Program-made: the position numbers and the translations under genes
Assembly (NCBI GenBank): GCA_027422505.1
Contig: JAPQWV010000123.1
Span: forward strand, 124,001 to 188,000
Length of the DNA: 64,000 bases
Direction: 5' to 3'
From: Craterostigma plantagineum
Taxonomy: Eukaryota > Streptophyta > Magnoliopsida > Lamiales > Linderniaceae
Notes under the pieces: model-generated
The model's input: the letters and a program-made list of their open reading frames with translations, nothing else
What the model was told of the DNA's origin: nothing
Databases searched by the model: none
Shown: in pieces, positions 34,005 through 46,730 of the stretch
Layout: each line of letters begins with the position of its first letter
How positions within the stretch are numbered: the first letter of the stretch is position 1

Positions 34005-34283
34005 TTTTTTACGCGTGATAACATCCCTCAGACATTAATTTTGCAATGAAGTGACGGTGTTACTTTCCACTCTCAACACCTATGGATTTCGAAAATCTCA
34101 ATTTTGTATAAAATCACATGAATAGTGCACCGTACTATATATATTTCGTTAAAAATACGCGACATCTAGGACTGCGACGTTCACGAACTGACGTGGTTTC
34201 CGAGCAACTCGCGGGTCTTTATTGCTTACTTTCATTACATTTTTACCCGTACATGCAAAACAAGTAAGCTCAATTAACTAAAT

Positions 34284-34400
34284 GGGTGCGATCATACAAG
34301 CACTAATGCACCGGATCCATCAGAACTCCGAAGTTAAGCATGTTTGGGTGAGAATAGTACTAGGATGGGTGACCCCTGGGAAGTCCTCGTGTTGCACCCC
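34284..34400 (+). rRNA. 5S rRNA gene, type B
   Basis: 117 nt; TTTCTTT tail. Confidence 0.9.
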
Positions 34401-34680
34401 TTTCTTTACGCGTGATAACATCCCTCAGACATTAATTTTGCAATGAAGTGACGGTGTTACTTTCCACTCTCAACACCTATGGATTTCGAAAATCTCAATT
34501 TTGTATAAAATCACATGAATAGTGCACCGTACTATATATATTTCGTTAAAAATACGCGACATCTAGGACTGCGACGTTCACGAACTGACGTGGTTTCCGA
34601 GCAACTCGCGGGTCTTTATTGCTTACTTTCATTACATTTTTACCCGTACATGCAAAACAAGTACGCTCAATTAACTAAAT

Positions 34681-34797
34681 GGGTGCGATCATACCAGCAC
34701 TAATGCACCGGATCCATCAGAACTCCGAAGTTAAGCATGTTTGGGTGAGAATAGTACTAGGATGGGTGACCCCTGGGAAGTCCTCGTGTTGCACCCC
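34681..34797 (+). rRNA. 5S rRNA gene, A/B hybrid
   Basis: 117 nt; ATACCAGC start, B-like middle and TTTCTTT tail. Confidence 0.9.
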
Positions 34798-35077
34798 TTT
34801 CTTTACGCGTGATAACATCCCTCAGACATTAATTTTGCAATGAAGTGACGGTGTTACTTTCCACTCTCAACACCTATGGATTTCGAAAATCTCAATTTTG
34901 TATAAAATCACATGAATAGTGCTCCGTACTATATATATTTCGTTAAAAATACGCGACATCTAGGACTGCGACGTTCACGAATAAGGCGTGGTTCCCGAGC
35001 AACGCGCGGTCTTTGTTGCATACTTTCATTACATTTTCACACGTACAAGCAAAACAACTACGCTCAATTAACTAAAT

Positions 35078-35195
35078 GGGTGCGATCATACAAGCACTAA
35101 TGCACCGGATGCCATCAGAACTCCGACGTTAAGCGTGCTTGGGCGAGAGTAATACTAGGATGGTTGACCCCTGGGAAGTCCTCGTGTTGCACCCC
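35078..35195 (+). rRNA. 5S rRNA gene, C with B-like start
   Basis: 118 nt; ATACAAGC start, otherwise C; upstream spacer is mosaic (GGACTGCG joined to AATAAGGCG). Confidence 0.9.
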
Positions 35196-35474
35196 TTTTT
35201 TACGCGTGATAACATCCCTCAGACATTAATTTTGCAATGAAGTGACGGTGTTACTTTCCACTCTCAACACCTATGGATTTCGAAAATCTCAATTTTGTAT
35301 AAAATCACATGAATAGTGCACCGTACTATATATATTTCGTTAAAAATACGCGACATCTAGGACTGCGACGTTCACGAACTGACGTGGTTTCCGAGCAACT
35401 CGCGGGTCTTTATTGCTTACTTTCATTACATTTTTACCCGTACATGCAAAACAAGTACGCTCAATTAACTAAAT

Positions 35475-35591
35475 GGGTGCGATCATACAAGCACTAATGC
35501 ACCGGATCCATCAGAACTCCGAAGTTAAGCATGTTTGGGTGAGAATAGTACTAGGATGGGTGACCCCTGGGAAGTCCTCGTGTTGCACCCC
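35475..35591 (+). rRNA. 5S rRNA gene, type B
   Basis: 117 nt; TTTCTTT tail. Confidence 0.9.
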
Positions 35592-35871
35592 TTTCTTTAC
35601 GCGTGATAACATCCCTCAGACATTAATTTTGCAATGAAGTGACGGTGTTACTTTCCACTCTCAACACCTATGGATTTCGAAAATCTCAATTTTGTATAAA
35701 ATCACATGAATAGTGCACCGTACTATATATATTTCGTTAAAAATACGCGACATCTAGGACTGCGACGTTCACGAACTGACGTGGTTTCCGAGCAACTCGC
35801 GGGTCTTTATTGCTTACTTTCATTACATTTTTACCCGTACATGCAAAACAAGTAAGCTCAATTAACTAAAT

Positions 35872-35988
35872 GGGTGCGATCATACAAGCACTAATGCACC
35901 GGATCCATCAGAACTCCGAAGTTAAGCATGTTTGGGTGAGAATAGTACTAGGATGGGTGACCCCTGGGAAGTCCTCGTGTTGCACCCC
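35872..35988 (+). rRNA. 5S rRNA gene, type B
   Basis: 117 nt; TTTCTTT tail. Confidence 0.9.
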
Positions 35989-36269
35989 TTTCTTTACGCG
36001 TGATAACATCCCTCAGACATTAATTTTGCAATGAAGTGACGGTGTTACTTTCCACTCTCAACACCTATGGATTTCGAAAATCTCAATTTTGTATAAAATC
36101 ACATGAATAGTGCTCCGTACTATATATATTTCGTTAAAAATACGCGACATCTAGGAATGCGACGTTCACGAATAAGGCGTGGTTCCCGAGCAACGCGCCG
36201 GTCTTTGTTGCATACTTTCATTACATTTTCACACGTACAAGCAAAACAACTACGCTCAATTAACTAAAT

Positions 36270-36387
36270 GGGTGCGATCATACAAGCACTAATGCACCGG
36301 ATGCCATCAGAACTCCGACGTTAAGCGTGCTTGGGCGAGAGTAATACTAGGATGGTTGACCCCTGGGAAGTCCTCGTGTTGCACCCC
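36270..36387 (+). rRNA. 5S rRNA gene, C with B-like start
   Basis: 118 nt; ATACAAGC start, otherwise C; T6 tail. Confidence 0.9.
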
Positions 36388-36666
36388 TTTTTTACGCGTG
36401 ATAACATTCCTCAGACATTAATTTTGCAATGAAGTGACGGTGTTACTTTCCACTCTCAACACCTATGGATTTCGAAAATCTCAATTTTGTATAAAATCAC
36501 ATGAATAGTGCTCCGTACTATATATATTTCGTTAAAAATACGCGATATCTAGGACTGCGACGTTCACGAACTGACGTGGTTTCCGAGCAACTCGCGGGTC
36601 TTTATTGCTTACTTTCATTACATTTTTACCCGTACATGCAAAACAAGTACGCTCAATTAACTAAAT

Positions 36667-36783
36667 GGGTGCGATCATACAAGCACTAATGCACCGGATC
36701 CATCAGAACTCCGAAGTTAAGCATGTTTGGGTGAGAATAGTACTAGGATGGGTGACCCCTGGGAAGTCCTCGTGTTGCACCCC
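36667..36783 (+). rRNA. 5S rRNA gene, type B
   Basis: 117 nt; first of a run of five B genes. Confidence 0.9.
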
Positions 36784-37062
36784 TTTCTTTACGCGTGATA
36801 ACATCCCTCAGACATTAATTTTGCAATGAAGTGACGGTGTTACTTTCCACTCTCAACACCTATGGATTTCGAAAATCTCAATTTTGTATAAAATCACATG
36901 AATAGTGCACCGTACTATATATATTTCGTTAAAAATACGCGACATCTAGGACTGCGACGTTCACGAACTGACGTGGTTTCCGAGCAACTCGCGGGTCTTT
37001 ATTGCTTACTTTCATTACATTTTTACCCGTACATGCAAAACAAGTACGCTCAATTAACGAAT

Positions 37063-37179
37063 GGGTGCGATCATACAAGCACTAATGCACCGGATCCATC
37101 AGAACTCCGAAGTTAAGCATGTTTGGGTGAGAATAGTACTAGGATGGGTGACCCCTGGGAAGTCCTCGTGTTGCACCCC
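37063..37179 (+). rRNA. 5S rRNA gene, type B with intact T6 tail
   Basis: 117 nt; unusual for B in having an uninterrupted T6 tail; upstream AACGAAT. Confidence 0.9.
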
Positions 37180-37458
37180 TTTTTTACGCGTGATAACATC
37201 CCTCAGACATTAATTTTGCAATGAAGTGACGGTGTTACTTTCCACTCTCAACACCTATGGATTTCGAAAATCTCAATTTTGTATAAAATCACATGAATAG
37301 TGCACCGTACTATATATATTTCGTTAAAAATACGCGACATCTAGGACTGCGACGTTCACGAACTGACGTGGTTTCCGAGCAACTCGCGGGTCTTTATTGC
37401 TTACTTTCATTACATTTTTACCCGTACATGCAAAACAAGTACGCTCAATTAACTAAAT

Positions 37459-37575
37459 GGGTGCGATCATACAAGCACTAATGCACCGGATCCATCAGAA
37501 CTCCGAAGTTAAGCATGTTTGGGTGAGAATAGTACTAGGATGGGTGACCCCTGGGAAGTCCTCGTGTTGCACCCC
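37459..37575 (+). rRNA. 5S rRNA gene, type B
   Basis: 117 nt; unit nearly identical to the next two. Confidence 0.9.
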
Positions 37576-37855
37576 TTTCTTTACGCGTGATAACATCCCT
37601 CAGACATTAATTTTGCAATGAAGTGACGGTGTTACTTTCCACTCTCAACACCTATGGATTTCGAAAATCTCAATTTTGTATAAAATCACATGAATAGTGC
37701 ACCGTACTATATATATTTCGTTAAAAATACGCGACATCTAGGACTGCGACGTTCACGAACTGACGTGGTTTCCGAGCAACTCGCGGGTCTTTATTGCTTA
37801 CTTTCATTACATTTTTACCCGTACATGCAAAACAAGTACGCTCAATTAACTAAAT

Positions 37856-37972
37856 GGGTGCGATCATACAAGCACTAATGCACCGGATCCATCAGAACTC
37901 CGAAGTTAAGCATGTTTGGGTGAGAATAGTACTAGGATGGGTGACCCCTGGGAAGTCCTCGTGTTGCACCCC
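37856..37972 (+). rRNA. 5S rRNA gene, type B
   Basis: 117 nt; TTTCTTT tail. Confidence 0.9.
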
Positions 37973-38252
37973 TTTCTTTACGCGTGATAACATCCCTCAG
38001 ACATTAATTTTGCAATGAAGTGACGGTGTTACTTTCCACTCTCAACACCTATGGATTTCGAAAATCTCAATTTTGTATAAAATCACATGAATAGTGCACC
38101 GTACTATATATATTTCGTTAAAAATACGCGACATCTAGGACTGCGACGTTCACGAACTGACGTGGTTTCCGAGCAACTCGCGGGTCTTTATTGCTTACTT
38201 TCATTACATTTTTACCCGTACATGCAAAACAAGTACGCTCAATTAACTAAAT

Positions 38253-38369
38253 GGGTGCGATCATACAAGCACTAATGCACCGGATCCATCAGAACTCCGA
38301 AGTTAAGCATGTTTGGGTGAGAATAGTACTAGGATGGGTGACCCCTGGGAAGTCCTCGTGTTGCACCCC
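38253..38369 (+). rRNA. 5S rRNA gene, type B
   Basis: 117 nt; TTTCTTT tail. Confidence 0.9.
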
Positions 38370-38650
38370 TTTCTTTACGCGTGATAACATACCTCAGACT
38401 TTAATTTTGCAATGAAGTGACGGTGTTACTTTCCACTCTCAACACCTATGGATTTCGAAATCTCAATTTTGTATAAAATCACATGAATAGTGCTCCGTAC
38501 TATATATATTTCGTTAAAAATACGCGACATCTAGGAATTGCGACGTTCACGAATAAGGCGTGGTTCCCGAGCAACGCGCCGGTCTTTGTTGCATACTTTC
38601 ATTACATTTTCACACGTACAAGCAAAACAACTACGCTCAATTAACTAAAT

Positions 38651-38768
38651 GGGTGCGATCATACCAGCACTAATGCACCGGATCCATCAGAACTCCGACG
38701 TTAAGCATGCTTGGGCGAGAGTAATACTAGGATGGTTGACCCCCTGGGAAGTCCTCGTGTTGCACCCC
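38651..38768 (+). rRNA. 5S rRNA gene, A/C chimera
   Basis: 118 nt; A-like GGATCCATC, C-like CCGACGTT, then GCATGCTTGGGCGAG and C-like 3' half; T6 tail. Confidence 0.88.
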
Positions 38769-39050
38769 TTTTTTACGCGTGATAACATCCCTCAGACATT
38801 AATTTTGCAATGAAGTGACGGTGTTACTTTCCACTCTCAACACCTATGGATTTCGAAAATCTCAATTTTGTATAAAATCACATGAATAGTGCTCCGTACT
38901 ATATATATTTCGTTAAAAATACGTGACATATAGGAATTGCGACGTTCACGAATAAGGCGTGGTTCCCGAGCAACGCGCCGGTCTTTGTTGCATACTTTCA
39001 TTACATTTTCACACGTACAAGCAAAACAACTACGCTCAATTAACATAAAT

Positions 39051-39168
39051 GGGTGCGATCATACCAGCACTAATGCACCGGATGCCATCAGAACTCCGAC
39101 GTTAAGCGTGCTTGGGCGAGAGTAATACTAGGATGGTTGACCCCTGGGAAGTCCTCGTGTTGCACCCC
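39051..39168 (+). rRNA. 5S rRNA gene, type C
   Basis: 118 nt; opens the regular C-B dimers. Confidence 0.9.
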
Positions 39169-39447
39169 TTTTTTACGCGTGATAACATCCCTCAGACATT
39201 AATTTTGCAATGAAGTGACGGTGTTACTTTCCACTATCAACACCTATGGATTTCGAAAATCTCAATTTTGTATAAAATCACATGAATAGTGCACCGTACT
39301 ATATATATTTCGTTAAAAATACGCGACATCTAGGACTGCGACGTTCACGAACTGACGTGGTTTCCGAGCAACTCGCGGGTCTTTATTGCTTACTTTCATT
39401 ACATTTTTACCCGTACATGCAAAACAAGTAAGCTCAATTAACTAAAT

Positions 39448-39564
39448 GGGTGCGATCATACAAGCACTAATGCACCGGATCCATCAGAACTCCGAAGTTA
39501 AGCATGTTTGGGTGAGAATAGTACTAGGATGGGTGACCCCTGGGAAGTCCTCGTGTTGCACCCC
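39448..39564 (+). rRNA. 5S rRNA gene, type B
   Basis: 117 nt; TTTCTTT tail. Confidence 0.9.
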
Positions 39565-39847
39565 TTTCTTTACGCGTGATAACATCCCTCAGACATTAAT
39601 TTTGCAATGAAGTGACGGTGTTACTTTCCACTCTCAACACCTATGGATTTCGAAAATCTCAATTTTGTATAAAATCACATGAATAGTGCTCCGTACTATA
39701 TATATTTCGTTAAAAATACGTGACATATAGGAATTGCGACGTTCACGAATAAGGCGTGGTTCCCGAGCAACGCGCCGGTCTTTGTTGCATACTTTCATTA
39801 CATTTTCACACGTACAAGCAAAACAACTACGCTCAATTAACATAAAT

Positions 39848-39966
39848 GGGTGCGATCATACCAGCACTAATGCACCGGATGCCATCAGAACTCCGACGTT
39901 AAGCGTGCTTGGGCGAGAGTAATACTAGGATGGTTGACCCCCTGGGAAGTCCTCGTGTTGCACCCC
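39848..39966 (+). rRNA. 5S rRNA gene, type C
   Basis: 119 nt; GACCCCCTGGG. Confidence 0.9.
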
Positions 39967-40245
39967 TTTTTTACGCGTGATAACATCCCTCAGACATTAA
40001 TTTTGCAATGAAGTGACGGTGTTACTTTCCACTATCAACACCTATGGATTTCGAAAATCTCAATTTTGTATAAAATCACATGAATAGTGCACCGTACTAT
40101 ATATATTTCGTTAAAAATACGCGACATCTAGGACTGCGACGTTCACGAACTGACGTGGTTTCCGAGCAACTCGCGGGTCTTTATTGCTTACTTTCATTAC
40201 ATTTTTACCCGTACATGCAAAACAAGTAAGCTCAATTAACTAAAT

Positions 40246-40362
40246 GGGTGCGATCATACAAGCACTAATGCACCGGATCCATCAGAACTCCGAAGTTAAG
40301 CATGTTTGGGTGAGAATAGTACTAGGATGGGTGACCCCTGGGAAGTCCTCGTGTTGCACCCC
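40246..40362 (+). rRNA. 5S rRNA gene, type B
   Basis: 117 nt; TTTCTTT tail. Confidence 0.9.
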
Positions 40363-40645
40363 TTTCTTTACGCGTGATAACATCCCTCAGACATTAATTT
40401 TGCAATGAAGTGACGGTGTTACTTTCCACTCTCAACACCTATGGATTTCGAAAATCTCAATTTTGTATAAAATCACATGAATAGTGCTCCGTACTATATA
40501 TATTTCGTTAAAAATACGTGACATATAGGAATTGCGACGTTCACGAATAAGGCGTGGTTCCCGAGCAACGCGCCGGTCTTTGTTGCATACTTTCATTACA
40601 TTTTCACACGTACAAGCAAAACAACTACGCTCAATTAACATAAAT

Positions 40646-40763
40646 GGGTGCGATCATACCAGCACTAATGCACCGGATGCCATCAGAACTCCGACGTTAA
40701 GCGTGCTTGGGCGAGAGTAATACTAGGATGGTTGACCCCTGGGAAGTCCTCGTGTTGCACCCC
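40646..40763 (+). rRNA. 5S rRNA gene, type C
   Basis: 118 nt; T6 tail. Confidence 0.9.
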
Positions 40764-41042
40764 TTTTTTACGCGTGATAACATCCCTCAGACATTAATTT
40801 TGCAATGAAGTGACGGTGTTACTTTCCACTATCAACACCTATGGATTTCGAAAATCTCAATTTTGTATAAAATCACATGAATAGTGCACCGTACTATATA
40901 TATTTCGTTAAAAATACGCGACATCTAGGACTGCGACGTTCACGAACTGACGTGGTTTCCGAGCAACTCGCGGGTCTTTATTGCTTACTTTCATTACATT
41001 TTTACCCGTACATGCAAAACAAGTAAGCTCAATTAACTAAAT

Positions 41043-41159
41043 GGGTGCGATCATACAAGCACTAATGCACCGGATCCATCAGAACTCCGAAGTTAAGCAT
41101 GTTTGGGTGAGAATAGTACTAGGATGGGTGACCCCTGGGAAGTCCTCGTGTTGCACCCC
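41043..41159 (+). rRNA. 5S rRNA gene, type B
   Basis: 117 nt; TTTCTTT tail. Confidence 0.9.
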
Positions 41160-41442
41160 TTTCTTTACGCGTGATAACATCCCTCAGACATTAATTTTGC
41201 AATGAAGTGACGGTGTTACTTTCCACTCTCAACACCTATGGATTTCGAAAATCTCAATTTTGTATAAAATCACATGAATAGTGCTCCGTACTATATATAT
41301 TTCGTTAAAAATACGTGACATATAGGAATTGCGACGTTCACGAATAAGGCGTGGTTCCCGAGCAACGCGCCGGTCTTTGTTGCATACTTTCATTACATTT
41401 TCACACGTACAAGCAAAACAACTACGCTCAATTAACATAAAT

Positions 41443-41561
41443 GGGTGCGATCATACCAGCACTAATGCACCGGATGCCATCAGAACTCCGACGTTAAGCG
41501 TGCTTGGGCGAGAGTAATACTAGGATGGTTGACCCCCTGGGAAGTCCTCGTGTTGCACCCC
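41443..41561 (+). rRNA. 5S rRNA gene, type C
   Basis: 119 nt; GACCCCCTGGG. Confidence 0.9.
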
Positions 41562-41840
41562 TTTTTTACGCGTGATAACATCCCTCAGACATTAATTTTG
41601 CAATGAAGTGACGGTGTTACTTTCCACTATCAACACCTATGGATTTCGAAAATCTCAATTTTGTATAAAATCACATGAATAGTGCACCGTACTATATATA
41701 TTTCGTTAAAAATACGCGACATCTAGGACTGCGACGTTCACGAACTGACGTGGTTTCCGAGCAACTCGCGGGTCTTTATTGCTTACTTTCATTACATTTT
41801 TACCCGTACATGCAAAACAAGTAAGCTCAATTAACTAAAT

Positions 41841-41957
41841 GGGTGCGATCATACAAGCACTAATGCACCGGATCCATCAGAACTCCGAAGTTAAGCATGT
41901 TTGGGTGAGAATAGTACTAGGATGGGTGACCCCTGGGAAGTCCTCGTGTTGCACCCC
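41841..41957 (+). rRNA. 5S rRNA gene, type B
   Basis: 117 nt; TTTCTTT tail. Confidence 0.9.
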
Positions 41958-42240
41958 TTTCTTTACGCGTGATAACATCCCTCAGACATTAATTTTGCAA
42001 TGAAGTGACGGTGTTACTTTCCACTCTCAACACCTATGGATTTCGAAAATCTCAATTTTGTATAAAATCACATGAATAGTGCTCCGTACTATATATATTT
42101 CGTTAAAAATACGTGACATATAGGAATTGCGACGTTCACGAATAAGGCGTGGTTCCCGAGCAACGCGCCGGTCTTTGTTGCATACTTTCATTACATTTTC
42201 ACACGTACAAGCAAAACAACTACGCTCAATTAACATAAAT

Positions 42241-42359
42241 GGGTGCGATCATACCAGCACTAATGCACCGGATGCCATCAGAACTCCGACGTTAAGCGTG
42301 CTTGGGCGAGAGTAATACTAGGATGGTTGACCCCCTGGGAAGTCCTCGTGTTGCACCCC
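42241..42359 (+). rRNA. 5S rRNA gene, type C
   Basis: 119 nt; T6 tail. Confidence 0.9.
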
Positions 42360-42638
42360 TTTTTTACGCGTGATAACATCCCTCAGACATTAATTTTGCA
42401 ATGAAGTGACGGTGTTACTTTCCACTATCAACACCTATGGATTTCGAAAATCTCAATTTTGTATAAAATCACATGAATAGTGCACCGTACTATATATATT
42501 TCGTTAAAAATACGCGACATCTAGGACTGCGACGTTCACGAACTGACGTGGTTTCCGAGCAACTCGCGGGTCTTTATTGCTTACTTTCATTACATTTTTA
42601 CCCGTACATGCAAAACAAGTAAGCTCAATTAACTAAAT

Positions 42639-42755
42639 GGGTGCGATCATACAAGCACTAATGCACCGGATCCATCAGAACTCCGAAGTTAAGCATGTTT
42701 GGGTGAGAATAGTACTAGGATGGGTGACCCCTGGGAAGTCCTCGTGTTGCACCCC
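42639..42755 (+). rRNA. 5S rRNA gene, type B
   Basis: 117 nt; TTTCTTT tail. Confidence 0.9.
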
Positions 42756-43038
42756 TTTCTTTACGCGTGATAACATCCCTCAGACATTAATTTTGCAATG
42801 AAGTGACGGTGTTACTTTCCACTCTCAACACCTATGGATTTCGAAAATCTCAATTTTGTATAAAATCACATGAATAGTGCTCCGTACTATATATATTTCG
42901 TTAAAAATACGTGACATATAGGAATTGCGACGTTCACGAATAAGGCGTGGTTCCCGAGCAACGCGCCGGTCTTTGTTGCATACTTTCATTACATTTTCAC
43001 ACGTACAAGCAAAACAACTACGCTCAATTAACATAAAT

Positions 43039-43157
43039 GGGTGCGATCATACCAGCACTAATGCACCGGATGCCATCAGAACTCCGACGTTAAGCGTGCT
43101 TGGGCGAGAGTAATACTAGGATGGTTGACCCCCTGGGAAGTCCTCGTGTTGCACCCC
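43039..43157 (+). rRNA. 5S rRNA gene, type C
   Basis: 119 nt; end of the dimer run. Confidence 0.9.
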
Positions 43158-43436
43158 TTTTTTACGCGTGATAACATCCCTCAGACATTAATTTTGCAAT
43201 GAAGTGACGGTGTTACTTTCCACTCTCAACACCTATGGATTTCGAAAATCTCAATTTTGTATAAAATCACATGAATAGTGCACCGTACTATATATATTTC
43301 GTTAAAAATACGCGACATCTAGGACTGCGACGTTCACGAACTGACGTGGTTTCCGAGCAACTCGCGGGTCTTTATTGCTTACTTTCATTACATTTTTACC
43401 CGTACATGCAAAACAAGTACGCTCAATTAACTAAAT

Positions 43437-43553
43437 GGGTGCGATCATACCAGCACTAATGCACCGGATCCATCAGAACTCCGAAGTTAAGCATGCTTGG
43501 GTGAGAATAGTACTAGGATGGGTGACCCCTGGGAAGTCCTCGTGTTGCACCCC
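43437..43553 (+). rRNA. 5S rRNA gene, type A
   Basis: 117 nt; T7 tail. Confidence 0.9.
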
Positions 43554-43833
43554 TTTTTTTACGCGTGATAACATCCCTCAGACATTAATTTTGCAATGAA
43601 GTGACGGTGTTACTTTCCACTCTCAACACCTATGGATTTCGAAAATCTCAATTTTGTATAAAATCACATGAATAGTGCTCCGTACTATATATATTTCGTT
43701 AAAAATACGCGACATCTAGGACTGCGACGTTCACGAACTGACGTGGTTTCCGAGCAACTCGCGGGTCTTTATTGCTTACTTTCATTACATTTTTACCCGT
43801 ACATGCAAAACAAGTACGCTCAATTAACTAAAT

Positions 43834-43950
43834 GGGTGCGATCATACCAGCACTAATGCACCGGATCCATCAGAACTCCGAAGTTAAGCATGCTTGGGTG
43901 AGAATAGTACTAGGATGGGTGACCCCTGGGAAGTCCTCGTGTTGCACCCC
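43834..43950 (+). rRNA. 5S rRNA gene, type A with B-like tail
   Basis: 117 nt; GCATGCTTGGG but TTTCTTT tail. Confidence 0.9.
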
Positions 43951-44230
43951 TTTCTTTACGCGTGATAACATCCCTCAGACATTAATTTTGCAATGAAGTG
44001 ACGGTGTTACTTTCCACTCTCAACACCTATGGATTTCGAAAATCTAAATTTTGTATAAAATCACATGAATAGTGCACCGTACTATATATATTTCGTTAAA
44101 AATACGCGACATCTAGGACTGCGACGTTCACGAACTGACGTGGTTTCCGAGCAACTCGCGGGTCTTTATTGCTTACTTTCATTACATTTTTACCCGTACA
44201 TGCAAAACAAGTACGCTCAATTAACTAAAT

Positions 44231-44347
44231 GGGTGCGATCATACCAGCACTAATGCACCGGATCCATCAGAACTCCGAAGTTAAGCATGCTTGGGTGAGA
44301 ATAGTACTAGGATGGGTGACCCCTGGGAAGTCCTCGTGTTGCACCCC
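44231..44347 (+). rRNA. 5S rRNA gene, type A
   Basis: 117 nt; T8 tail, the longest here; opens the first tetramer. Confidence 0.9.
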
Positions 44348-44626
44348 TTTTTTTTACGCGTGATAACATCCCTCAGACATTAATTTTGCAATGAAGTGAC
44401 GGTGTTACTTTCCACTCTCCACACCTATGGATTTCAAAATCTCAATTTTGTAAAAAATCACATGAATAGTGCTCCATACTATATATATTTCGCTGAAAAT
44501 ACGCGACATCTAGGACTGCGACGTTCACGAACTGACATGGTTTCCGAGCAACTCGCGGGTCTTTATTGCTTACTTTCATTACATTTTTACCCGTACATGC
44601 AAAACAAGTACGCTCAATTAACTAAT

Positions 44627-44742
44627 GGGTGCGATCATACCAGCACTAATGCACCGGATCCATCAGAACTCCGAGTTAAGCATGTTTGGGTGAGAATAGT
44701 ACTAGGATGGGTGACCCCTGGGAAGTCCTCGTGTTGCACACC
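44627..44742 (+). rRNA. 5S rRNA gene, b' variant
   Basis: 116 nt; CCGAGTTAAG lacks one A at the box A edge; GCACACC end; spacer before it reads ACTAAT. Confidence 0.88.
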
Positions 44743-45022
44743 TTTCTTTACGCGTGATAACATCTCTCAGACATTAATTTTGCAATGAAGTGACGGTGTT
44801 ACTTTCCACTCTCAACACCTATGGATTTCGAAAATCTCAATTTTGTATAAAATCACATGAATAGTGCACCGTACTATATATATTTCGTTAAAAATACGCG
44901 ACATCTAGGACTGCGACGTTCACGAACTGACGTGGTTTCCGAGCAACTCGCGGGTCTTTATTGCTTACTTTCATTACATTTTTACCCGTACATGCAAAAC
45001 AAGTAAGCTCAATTAACTAAAT

Positions 45023-45139
45023 GGGTGCGATCATACAAGCACTAATGCACCGGATCCATCAGAACTCCGAAGTTAAGCATGTTTGGGTGAGAATAGTACT
45101 AGGATGGGTGACCCCTGGGAAGTCCTCGTGTTGCACCCC
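45023..45139 (+). rRNA. 5S rRNA gene, type B
   Basis: 117 nt; TTTCTTT tail. Confidence 0.9.
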
Positions 45140-45422
45140 TTTCTTTACGCGTGATAACATCCCTCAGACATTAATTTTGCAATGAAGTGACGGTGTTACT
45201 TTCCACTCTCAACACCTATGGATTTCGAAAATCTCAATTTTGTATAAAATCACATGAATAGTGCTCCGTACTATATATATTTCGTTAAAAATACGTGACA
45301 TATAGGAATTGCGACGTTCACGAATAAGGCGTGGTTCCCGAGCAACGCGCCGGTCTTTGTTGCATACTTTCATTACATTTTCACACGTACAAGCAAAACA
45401 ACTACGCTCAATTAACATAAAT

Positions 45423-45541
45423 GGGTGCGATCATACCAGCACTAATGCACCGGATGCCATCAGAACTCCGACGTTAAGCGTGCTTGGGCGAGAGTAATAC
45501 TAGGATGGTTGACCCCCTGGGAAGTCCTCGTGTTGCACCCC
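45423..45541 (+). rRNA. 5S rRNA gene, type C
   Basis: 119 nt; T6 tail. Confidence 0.9.
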
Positions 45542-45820
45542 TTTTTTACGCGTGATAACATCCCTCAGACATTAATTTTGCAATGAAGTGACGGTGTTAC
45601 TTTCCACTCTCAACACCTATGGATTTCGAAAATCTCAATTTTGTATAAAATCACATGAATAGTGCACCGTACTATATATATTTCGTTAAAAATACGCGAC
45701 ATCTAGGACTGCGACGTTCACGAACTGACGTGGTTTCCGAGCAACTCGCGGGTCTTTATTGCTTACTTTCATTACATTTTTACCCGTACATGCAAAACAA
45801 GTACGCTCAATTAACTAAAT

Positions 45821-45938
45821 GGGTGCGATCATACCAGCACTAATGCACCGGATCCATCAGAACTCCGAAGTTAAGCATGCTTGGACTGAGAATAGTACTA
45901 GGATGGGTGACCCCTGGGAAGTCCTCGTGTTGCACCCC
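45821..45938 (+). rRNA. 5S rRNA gene, type A'
   Basis: 118 nt; GGACTGAG with GACCCCTGGG; T7 tail; opens the second tetramer. Confidence 0.9.
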
Positions 45939-46217
45939 TTTTTTTACGCGTGATAACATCCCTCAGACATTAATTTTGCAATGAAGTGACGGTGTTACTT
46001 TCCACTCTCCACACCTATGAATTTCACAAATCTCAATTTCGTAAAAAATCACATGAATTGTGCTTCATACTATATATATTTCGCTGAAAATACGCGACAT
46101 CTAGGACTGCGACGTTCACGAACTGACGTGGTTTCCGAGCAACTCGCGGGTCTTTATTGCTTACTTTCATTACATTTTTACCCGTACATGCAAAACAAGT
46201 ACGCTCAATTAACTAAT

Positions 46218-46333
46218 GGGTGCGATCATACCAGCACTAATGCACCGGATCCATCAGAACTCCGAGTTAAGCATGTTTGGGTGAGAATAGTACTAGGATG
46301 GGTGACCCCTGGGAAGTCCTCGTGTTGCACACC
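46218..46333 (+). rRNA. 5S rRNA gene, b' variant
   Basis: 116 nt; same CCGAGTTAAG and GCACACC changes as at 44627. Confidence 0.88.
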
Positions 46334-46613
46334 TTTCTTTACGCGTGATAACATCTCTCAGACATTAATTTTGCAATGAAGTGACGGTGTTACTTTCCAC
46401 TCTCAACACCTATGGATTTCGAAAATCTCAATTTTGTATAAAATCACATGAATAGTGCACCGTACTATATATATTTCGTTAAAAATACGCGACATCTAGG
46501 ACTGCGACGTTCACGAACTGACGTGGTTTCCGAGCAACTCGCGGGTCTTTATTGCTTACTTTCATTACATTTTTACCCGTACATGCAAAACAAGTAAGCT
46601 CAATTAACTAAAT

Positions 46614-46730
46614 GGGTGCGATCATACAAGCACTAATGCACCGGATCCATCAGAACTCCGAAGTTAAGCATGTTTGGGTGAGAATAGTACTAGGATGGGT
46701 GACCCCTGGGAAGTCCTCGTGTTGCACCCC
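46614..46730 (+). rRNA. 5S rRNA gene, type B
   Basis: 117 nt; TTTCTTT tail. Confidence 0.9.

Noticed and set aside
44396..44788. A 130-aa open frame, also at 49173 and as 120 aa at 46017
   Set aside because: It spans spacer plus a 5S gene and arises from the b' variant's one-base deletion shifting the frame.
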